This document shows, piece after piece, positions 7,336 through 12,034 of a stretch of DNA of 12,034 nt. The position numbers and the translations under genes were made by a program. Every line of letters begins with the position of its first letter. The first letter of the stretch is position 1. Source of the stretch: Candidatus Babeliales bacterium (GTDB lineage Bacteria; Babelota; Babeliae; Babelales; Vermiphilaceae); assembly GCA_020053845.1 (NCBI GenBank), contig JAGVMI010000104.1:1-12034 (forward strand), given 5' to 3'. Below the pieces are notes generated by a model. That model made no database searches, had not been told where the DNA came from, and saw nothing but the letters and a program-made list of their open reading frames with translations.

Positions 7336-7428
7336 TGGAGGAGAGAGGGGGATTCGAACCCCCGATCCCGTTTATCACGGGATAACCGCTTTCGAGGCGG
7401 CCGCATTCGACCACTCTGCCATCTCTCC
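7336..7428 (-). tRNA. tRNA-Ser(CGA)
   Basis: Read on the minus strand the gene folds into a class II tRNA. The acceptor stem pairs GGAGAGA (7428-7422) with TCTCTCC (7346-7340). The D stem is GCA/TGC, the anticodon stem GCCGC/GCGGT encloses loop CTCGAAA with anticodon CGA, the long variable arm pairs ATCCCG with CGGGAT, and the T arm is GGGGG-TTCGAAT-CCCCC. It decodes UCG. CCA is encoded at 7338-7336. The discriminator base at 7339 is U, whereas bacterial tRNA-Ser normally has G73; this is unusual and listed as a finding. A likely promoter lies at 7459-7487. No clear terminator follows. Confidence 0.96.
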
Positions 7429-7458
7429 AATGGTACATGAACGATGCATTTGAGCATC

Positions 7459-7487
7459 ATAATACCGGATTAGCTTCAACTTGAAAA
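7459..7487 (-). promoter_or_regulatory. Sigma-70-type promoter for tRNA-Ser
   Basis: On the minus strand TTTTCA (7487-7482, four of six consensus bases) is followed by a 17-nt spacer and TATTAT (7464-7459, five of six). Transcription would begin near 7452 and give a short leader before the tRNA 5' end at 7428. The leader includes a GATGC/GCATC inverted repeat just downstream of the -10. Confidence 0.6.
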
Positions 7488-7546
7488 GCAGCAATTACGC
7501 TCTCGGTCGTTTCTTTAAAACGAGTGTCAATGGGTCGATCGCTGTG

Positions 7547-7575
7547 TTGCCTGACGAGGAAAGATTCTATAGAAT
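7547..7575 (+). promoter_or_regulatory. Sigma-70-type promoter for glmU
   Basis: TTGCCT (7547-7552) and TAGAAT (7570-7575, five of six consensus bases) are separated by 17 nt. Transcription would begin near 7582, leaving a leader of about 67 nt before the glmU start at 7649. It points away from the tRNA promoter, with about 60 nt between the two elements. Confidence 0.6.
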
Positions 7576-7636
7576 GAGTAACCCGTCATGAGACATCATA
7601 AGCTACTGCATAATCACCAACTCATATTTCCGGAAA

Positions 7637-7642
7637 AAGGAG
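7637..7642 (+). promoter_or_regulatory. Ribosome-binding site that fixes the glmU start
   Basis: AAGGAG directly abuts the first in-frame ATG (7643) but lies 6 nt before the second ATG (7649). Normal spacing therefore selects 7649 as the start codon. Confidence 0.8.
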
Positions 7643-7648
7643 ATGCAT

Positions 7649-9115
7649 ATGCTCACGGGCCTTCAAGCAATCGTGCTTGCCGCTGGCAAGTCGAGTCGCT
7701 TCAAAACTAAACGTACCAAGCTCGTCGAAAAAATTTGCGGACAAGAAATGGTGCTCTATACCACCAAACTTCTTGAATCGCTTGCCATACCTACTGCAGT
7801 TGTTGTTGGGTATCAAAAGGATCTCGTTACCGCTGCTATCACACATGCCCACGATGAACGTGTGGCATTTATTGAGCAAGAAGAACAACGCGGCACAGGC
7901 CATGCAATTATTTGTTCACAACATCATTGGACGCAGGATCATATCCTCATACTTAATGGTGATGTACCGCTTCTTACTGCGCGCATTATCGAAGAGCTGT
8001 ATCAAAAACATTGCGCATCCCAGGCAGCTATCAGTTTTGTAGTAGCACACAATAGTGAGCCGCTACACAGCTATGGACGCGTCATCACCGCCGATGGGCG
8101 TATTGAAATTGTAGAGGCGAAAGAATTCACCGGCGACGCACACGAACACTGCTGCATTAATGCAGGCGTGTATATTGCATCACGCGCATTCTTAGAACAA
8201 AGCATTAGCAACATTACGCTCAATGAAAAGGCGCAAGAATTTTACATTACCGATCTTGTCAAAATTGCAAGTGAAAAACAGCTGCCTGTGTGCACAACTG
8301 TTGCTCCTTTTGATCGCATCAGAGGCGTAAACACTTTTCAAGAATTATGGGCAGTGGAACAAATCACACGCGCTGAACTTATTAAATACTGGATGTCCGA
8401 AGGCATTCGCTTCACTGCTGCACAGAATGTACATATAGATCTGGGTGTAACCATAGGAAGCGGTTCAGTTATTGGCTGTGGCGCGCATCTACTTGGCAAT
8501 ACACGTATTGGTACAGATTGCACAGTACACGCATTCTCGATTATTGAATCAAGTATTGTCGGTGATAATTGCACGATTGAGTCACATAGCATAGTCAAAC
8601 GCAGCATACTGGGTAACGATGTACAAGTAGGGCCTTTTGCACATTTGTGCGAACAGGTTACTGCAGAAGATCACTCAATTATCGGCAATTTTGTAGAAGT
8701 AAAACGTAGCCGCATTGGCGAATACACTAAAGCTAAGCACTTATCATACATTGGCGATACTACGGTAGGCTCGCAAGTTAATATTGGTGCCGGCACTATT
8801 GTATGCAACTACGATGGCTCTACAAAACATCACACAGTAATTGCAGATCAGGCATACATTGGCAGCAACAATAGCATAGTAGCTCCGGTAAGCATCGGCA
8901 AAGGGGCATTCACCGCTGCAGGATCTGTAATTACCGATGATGTGCCCGATCTTGCACTCGCTATCGCCCGTGCGCGCCAAGTAAACAAGCATTTATATGC
9001 TGAAAGAATGCAGTCAAAACGTGCACATGTTTCCACAAAAGAGCATACTGAAACTGATGCCACATCGTTTATATGTGCAATCAGAACTGATAGCGAAATA
9101 GAATCACTTGAGTAA
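7649..9115 (+). CDS. glmU: Bifunctional GlmU: GlcNAc-1-phosphate uridylyltransferase / glucosamine-1-phosphate acetyltransferase
   Basis: GlmU acetylates glucosamine-1-phosphate and then couples it to UTP, making UDP-GlcNAc for peptidoglycan and lipopolysaccharide in the cytosol. The 488 residues hold an N-terminal nucleotidyltransferase (1 to about 230: LAAGKSSRF at 10-18, catalytic-site Lys24, QRGTGHAI at 80-87, metal-binding Asp105 in NGDVPLL) and a left-handed beta-helix acetyltransferase with hexapeptide repeats from about 265. Acetyltransferase landmarks are Lys352 in NFVEVKRS, catalytic-type His364 in KHLSYIGD, and NIGAGTIVCNYDG at 378-390. The site equivalent to E. coli Arg333 is Cys334 (GPFAHLCEQ), which is unusual. 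A charged tail of about 40 residues follows the helix. The start is at the second of two nearby ATGs because of ribosome-binding-site spacing. A 6-nt gap separates it from the SbcD-like gene, suggesting one operon. Confidence 0.95.
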   Translation: MLTGLQAIVLAAGKSSRFKTKRTKLVEKICGQEMVLYTTKLLESLAIPTAVVVGYQKDLVTAAITHAHDERVAFIEQEEQRGTGHAIICSQHHWTQDHILILNGDVPLLTARIIEELYQKHCASQAAISFVVAHNSEPLHSYGRVITADGRIEIVEAKEFTGDAHEHCCINAGVYIASRAFLEQSISNITLNEKAQEFYITDLVKIASEKQLPVCTTVAPFDRIRGVNTFQELWAVEQITRAELIKYWMSEGIRFTAAQNVHIDLGVTIGSGSVIGCGAHLLGNTRIGTDCTVHAFSIIESSIVGDNCTIESHSIVKRSILGNDVQVGPFAHLCEQVTAEDHSIIGNFVEVKRSRIGEYTKAKHLSYIGDTTVGSQVNIGAGTIVCNYDGSTKHHTVIADQAYIGSNNSIVAPVSIGKGAFTAAGSVITDDVPDLALAIARARQVNKHLYAERMQSKRAHVSTKEHTETDATSFICAIRTDSEIESLE

Positions 9116-9121
9116 CAGCGT

Positions 9122-10366
9122 ATGATTCGCTTTATACATACTGCCGATATTCATTTTGGCATGGAAAATTACGGCAAGATAGATCCAAAGACGGGTATCC
9201 ATACCCGTCTTTTGGATTTTTTTCGTGCGCTCAATGAATGCATTGACACCGCAATTAATGAGCAAGTAGATTTCTTTTTATTTAGCGGTGATGCATATAA
9301 AACTGCTCACCCAAGCCAAACGCAACAAAAATTACTTTTCCAATCTTTTCTGCGGCTACACAAAGCAGGTATTCCTATCATTATTGTGATTGGCAATCAT
9401 GACAATCCACTCAGCTTTGGCAAAGCGCATGCACTGGATATTTTTGGCGAAATGCCACTTTCAGGATTTCACGTTATTTCAAAGCCTACCATTCTGCCTT
9501 TGCAGACCAAAAATGGCCCGATCAACATTGTGGGCATCCCCTGGCCAACGCGCAATACTGTATCAATCTCAGAAAAACATCTCATGAAATCCGCTTCTGA
9601 GATCACTATGTATATCTCAAAAGCAGTGGTATCTATTATTAAAGATTTGGCTCACAAGCTTGATCCTCAAATACCTGCAGTGCTTGCAGGCCATCTGACC
9701 GTAGCCAACGGCATTTTTTCTGGCTCTGAAAAGCGTGCAGTGTATGGCACTGACCCTTTATTTCTCCCTTCAGAGCTTGCCATTGAACCCTTTGACTACG
9801 TTGCACTCGGACATTTGCACCGCTATCAAAATCTCAATGAAGGTGGATATCCCGCAGTGGTATATTCAGGCTCTATTGAACGCATTGATTTTGGTGAGCG
9901 TAAAGAAGGGAAAGGATTTTGCTTAGTAACCATCGAGGCCAAAGGCAAAACATCTCATCAATTCATTCCGGTTAGCATTCGTCCATTTATCCAAATAGAA
10001 TTGCACCTTAATGAAACCGTACCTCATACCCAGCAAATTCTTGATGCTTTAGCACATCACACAATCAAGGATGCGGTACTCAAAATTGTGTACCACATTC
10101 CCGATCATGTGAAAGATCGTGTTGATGTTAAAGCAGTGCAAGCGGCGTGCAATGATGCTATGTATCTCGTGGGAATATTTCCCGTCAGAAAAGTGATAAT
10201 GCGTGAAAGAAGAATAGGCGCCATAAAAGCAGATAGTGATTTGAACACACTTCTGGGCGCGTATTTTGATACACGCCCAGAGTTTCAATCTCGTAAAGAA
10301 ATACTTATTGAGAAGGCACTTGAGCTTGCACAACAAGCAGAACAATCTCAGCAAGAAGAAACATAA
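9122..10366 (+). CDS. sbcD: SbcD/Mre11-like DNA repair exonuclease (metallophosphoesterase)
   Basis: SbcD-type proteins are Mn-dependent nucleases that, with the SbcC ATPase, cleave hairpins and process blocked double-strand ends. The 414-residue protein has all five phosphoesterase motifs: Asp9 and His11 (TADIHFG), Asp57 (FSGDAYK), Asn92-His93-Asp94 (GNHDN), His191 (AGHLTV), and His231/His233 (LGHLHRYQ). YSGSIERIDFGE at 248-259 and RPFIQIEL, which opens the C-terminal capping part, are also typical of SbcD. Length matches the family (about 400). No sbcC follows: the next gene is convergent and starts on the other strand 7 nt after the stop. Translation probably depends on coupling to glmU, as no clear ribosome-binding site precedes the ATG. 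The nuclease assignment is firm; SbcD rather than a related lone Mre11-like nuclease is likely but less certain. Confidence 0.88.
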   Translation: MIRFIHTADIHFGMENYGKIDPKTGIHTRLLDFFRALNECIDTAINEQVDFFLFSGDAYKTAHPSQTQQKLLFQSFLRLHKAGIPIIIVIGNHDNPLSFGKAHALDIFGEMPLSGFHVISKPTILPLQTKNGPINIVGIPWPTRNTVSISEKHLMKSASEITMYISKAVVSIIKDLAHKLDPQIPAVLAGHLTVANGIFSGSEKRAVYGTDPLFLPSELAIEPFDYVALGHLHRYQNLNEGGYPAVVYSGSIERIDFGERKEGKGFCLVTIEAKGKTSHQFIPVSIRPFIQIELHLNETVPHTQQILDALAHHTIKDAVLKIVYHIPDHVKDRVDVKAVQAACNDAMYLVGIFPVRKVIMRERRIGAIKADSDLNTLLGAYFDTRPEFQSRKEILIEKALELAQQAEQSQQEET

Positions 10367-10373
10367 TGTATTG

Positions 10374-10787
10374 TTACTGAATCTTACAGCCGCCTATTGT
10401 CTCTGTAACTATGTTTGGGCAAACTTTAGAAACCGCATCTTCAGAATACTCAAGTTTGTCTTGCTCTTTATGTTTTTCATGCTGTACTTTTTGCCTAGTG
10501 ATTATTTCAAGCAATCGAGTTGTTTGAGTCATGCCATTTTGAGTCATGCCATAACGCTGCTCAATTGCAGCTATTTTTTGCAAGTCGCCAACAGTAACTC
10601 GCTGACCACTTTCTATAAGATCAATTACTAAAGCATACGCTCCTTCTCGTTGAGAGAATGCTGCATTCAGTAGCATCTCACTCGTAGACAGTAAACGTTG
10701 CTCACCACCTGCAACGGGAGGCATTGCATTAATAATATTTGGTATCACAAGCTTCATCACCACCATCGCTATCGCTAATCGTTTCAT
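10374..10787 (-). CDS. Small secreted protein of unknown function
   Basis: I do not recognise this 137-residue protein. It opens with a signal peptide (MKRLAIAMVVMKLVIPNIINA, probable cleavage before MPP). The mature part looks mostly helical, with a Gln/Lys/Glu-rich stretch (RQKVQHEKHKEQDKLEY) and two cysteines near the C-terminus (SKVCPN and GGCKIQ) that could form a disulphide. It contains a perfect 15-bp tandem duplication giving GMTQN followed by GMTQT. The ATG is preceded by AGGA at 8 nt. The gene lies 30 nt downstream of the SurA-like gene on the same strand with no strong terminator between, so the two are probably co-transcribed, which would fit a periplasmic location. The stop codon converges on that of the SbcD-like gene at 7 nt distance. 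Confidence 0.6.
   Translation of the reverse strand: MKRLAIAMVVMKLVIPNIINAMPPVAGGEQRLLSTSEMLLNAAFSQREGAYALVIDLIESGQRVTVGDLQKIAAIEQRYGMTQNGMTQTTRLLEIITRQKVQHEKHKEQDKLEYSEDAVSKVCPNIVTETIGGCKIQ
10523..10552. repeat. 15-bp perfect tandem duplication inside the small secreted protein gene
   Basis: TTTGAGTCATGCCAT occurs twice head to tail (10523-10537 and 10538-10552). The unit is five codons long, so the frame is kept and the protein gains a repeated Gly-Met-Thr-Gln element. It looks like a recent slippage event. Confidence 0.95.
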
Positions 10788-10817
10788 AAACGAGTCCTGA
10801 TAATGATTGGGGTGTTA

Positions 10818-11744
10818 TCAAAAATAAACAATCGATGCTTCTTTGAATAAGCCATCTTTATATCTGCCCAGCATCTTGTAGTATTGTGGCTCAATAAGTT
10901 TATCAACAATATCTTGATAACGTTCATCAAGTGTTTTTACACGCTCATCTTTCTTTTCCACAATGCGGTATAGCTCAAATCCTGCATCCGTTTCAATTGG
11001 CATACATACCTGACCAGCTTTCATGGAAAAGATAAACTGCTTATCCACTGCAACTTCAGAAGGCTTCACCCAAAATGGTGATTCCCACGTGATGGTTACA
11101 GGCGCTATGCCAGTTTTTATGTGCTTCATCAATGCTGCCTTTTGCGCTTCTTTTGATTGAGTTGCGCTGAATGGCACCAATGCATGCTCAATGCGCACCT
11201 GCGCTTGCTCAGTTTCTGGATGCGATTCGTAGTACGCTACTACATCTTTGCGCGGTACAATAAGGCCCGAACGCACACGCTGCGATATCATTGAGTTAAC
11301 AGCTTGCATCATCTTGAGTTGTTCTCGGCCTTCTTCATACGAGTAACCAGCGGATGCAAACATACGTTTCAAATCTTCGCGCGTTAGATTATTGGCACGT
11401 TGAATAGATGCCAAATACTTATCGAGAGCGTGCTCATCAGGAAGCGCTTTGAACTTTTTTGCATCAAGATACACGAGCACTTCAAACACCATTTCATCCA
11501 GAGTACGTATCACGCCCGCTAGATTGGGGCGCGTTACATCTGAAAGTGTGATGATATGCGTACCTTCGGGAGTAAACACTGCGGCTTGAATTGTATCAAT
11601 AGTGTACCAATTATCAGCATCGACAACCTGCTGCCCTGGCACTGCGGCAATGGACAGCGACACATGCACAAGCACAATCAGTGCACAAGTAACGCGATGC
11701 ACGATTTGCGTTACACACAATAAAACATTTTTCGTACTCATCAT
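10818..11744 (-). CDS. SurA-like periplasmic chaperone with degenerate parvulin domain
   Basis: The 308-residue product has a signal or anchor segment (about 19-34, TCALIVLVHVSLSIAA) and then a SurA_N-type chaperone region: ITLSDV at 65-70, a helical stretch NLTREDLKRMFASAGYSYEEGREQLK at about 119-144, and RSGLIVPRKDVVAYYESHPE at 158-177. A parvulin-like part follows (VRIEHALV at 183-190, KAGQVCMPIETDAGFELYRIVEKK at 242-265), but it is short and the usual GGxLG centre is missing, so isomerase activity is doubtful and a holdase role more likely. Family members escort outer-membrane proteins to the BAM complex. I start at the first ATG of the Met-Met pair; a longer GTG form at 11780 would begin inside a terminator hairpin and spoil the signal peptide. 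The ribosome-binding site is weak. The small secreted protein gene follows after 30 nt. Confidence 0.72.
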   Translation of the reverse strand: MMSTKNVLLCVTQIVHRVTCALIVLVHVSLSIAAVPGQQVVDADNWYTIDTIQAAVFTPEGTHIITLSDVTRPNLAGVIRTLDEMVFEVLVYLDAKKFKALPDEHALDKYLASIQRANNLTREDLKRMFASAGYSYEEGREQLKMMQAVNSMISQRVRSGLIVPRKDVVAYYESHPETEQAQVRIEHALVPFSATQSKEAQKAALMKHIKTGIAPVTITWESPFWVKPSEVAVDKQFIFSMKAGQVCMPIETDAGFELYRIVEKKDERVKTLDERYQDIVDKLIEPQYYKMLGRYKDGLFKEASIVYF

Positions 11745-11765
11745 GGTGTGCGCACTTTCATGATA

Positions 11766-11795
11766 AAAGGCCCATAGCACATGCCATGGGCCTTT
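11766..11795 (-). terminator. Strong intrinsic terminator between the two SurA/parvulin-type genes
   Basis: On the minus strand AAAGGCCCAT (11795-11786) pairs perfectly with ATGGGCCTTT (11775-11766) across a 10-nt loop, and the 3' arm runs into TTTTATC. It begins 20 nt after the stop codon at 11816 and ends 21 nt before the next start at 11744. A-rich flanks could let it act in both directions, but there is no plus-strand gene here to end. Confidence 0.85.
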
Positions 11796-11815
11796 GCTAC
11801 GTCTATTGTCTCTTT

Positions 11816-12034
11816 TTACATACCTTGCGGTTGTGCCGCATTCATCTGCTTGCGCATTTCTTCCATTGCAGCTTCAATGCTCTTGCTACGCGAAATCTTG
11901 TACTGATCAATCAGCTTATTGATTTCCTGTTCATACGCTTGTACCCGCTTTTCGCGCTCCAGATATTCTTTGATGCCTGCTTCAATCTGCGCATATGGCT
12001 GATACTTCGATTCTTCTTTGCCCGTAATTGCCAC
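11816..12034 (-). CDS. C-terminal end of a probable parvulin-type (PpiC/SurA-like) protein, cut by window edge
   Basis: Seventy-two codons are visible, ending at TAA 11816-11818; the frame is open to the window edge and the real start lies beyond it. The first codon happens to be GTG but has no support as a start. The sequence VAITGKEESKYQPYAQIEAG is like the end of a parvulin isomerase domain (final strand plus a proline-containing link). It is followed by a charged helix with EYLEREKRVQAYEQEINKL, matching the C-terminal helix of PpiC/SurA-like chaperones. The last 25 residues or so (EEMRKQMNAAQPQGM) are Met- and Gln-rich. It lies 71 nt upstream of the SurA-like gene, so two related folding factors stand in tandem, separated by a strong terminator. 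With so little sequence the family call is moderate. Confidence 0.6.
   Translation of the reverse strand: MAITGKEESKYQPYAQIEAGIKEYLEREKRVQAYEQEINKLIDQYKISRSKSIEAAMEEMRKQMNAAQPQGM

Noticed and set aside
7275..7460. 61-codon minus-strand frame.
   Set aside because: It runs straight through the tRNA-Ser gene and codes for nothing recognisable.
7643..7648. Upstream ATG as the glmU start.
   Set aside because: The AAGGAG ribosome-binding site touches this ATG with no spacing; the second ATG at 7649 has normal spacing and gives the usual GlmU N-terminus.
10798..10820. TGATAA/TTATCA inverted repeat between the SurA-like gene and the small secreted protein gene, considered as a terminator.
   Set aside because: The stem is only 6 bp and nearly all A-T with an 11-nt loop, and no T-tract follows on the minus strand.
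11745..11780. GTG at 11780 as the start of the SurA-like gene.
   Set aside because: It lies inside the terminator hairpin and would put charged residues in front of the signal segment without a ribosome-binding site.

Overview
The window looks like chromosomal DNA from a Gram-negative-type bacterium: at least five products begin with signal peptides, one is a probable outer-membrane beta-barrel, and two are SurA-like periplasmic folding factors. GC content appears moderate. The mix of short secreted proteins of unknown function beside core housekeeping genes, with little operon conservation, would fit a host-associated lineage such as Candidatus Dependentiae (TM6). That placement rests on general resemblance only and is tentative. 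I see no mobile element, CRISPR array, phage gene or rRNA.

Layout. Positions 1-754 (minus) hold the N-terminal 251 residues of a secreted vanadium-dependent haloperoxidase-like protein, cut by the window edge. Positions 911-2255 (minus) hold two tandem LOG-family (TIGR00730-type) paralogues 16 nt apart, closed by a weak terminator that overlaps the last stop codon. A 301-nt divergent intergenic region follows, with an extended -10 promoter and a leader hairpin. It precedes a secreted alpha/beta-hydrolase with a complete candidate Ser-Asp-His triad (2557-3999, plus). That gene converges on rsmA (4004-4789, minus), which follows mreB (4819-5862, minus) and a probable outer-membrane beta-barrel gene (5933-7192, minus). 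All three lie on one strand with short gaps and could be co-transcribed.

A tRNA-Ser(CGA) gene (7336-7428, minus) and glmU (7649-9115, plus) diverge from a shared 220-nt region carrying a recognisable promoter for each. glmU is followed after 6 nt by an SbcD/Mre11-like nuclease gene (9122-10366, plus) with no sbcC next to it. On the minus strand at the right end are a small secreted protein of unknown function (10374-10787), a SurA-like chaperone (10818-11744), and the C-terminal end of another probable parvulin-type protein (11816 to the edge). A strong intrinsic terminator separates the last two.

How the genes relate. Most of the recognisable products concern the envelope: GlmU supplies UDP-GlcNAc for peptidoglycan and lipopolysaccharide, MreB directs cell-wall elongation, the SurA-like proteins probably help outer-membrane proteins fold, and the barrel protein is a possible client. 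The points most worth a second look are the haloperoxidase-like gene, the apparent U73 discriminator in tRNA-Ser, the loss of a conserved arginine in the GlmU acetyltransferase domain, the terminator just upstream of the SurA-like gene, and the orphan SbcD. I found no clear new multi-gene system.
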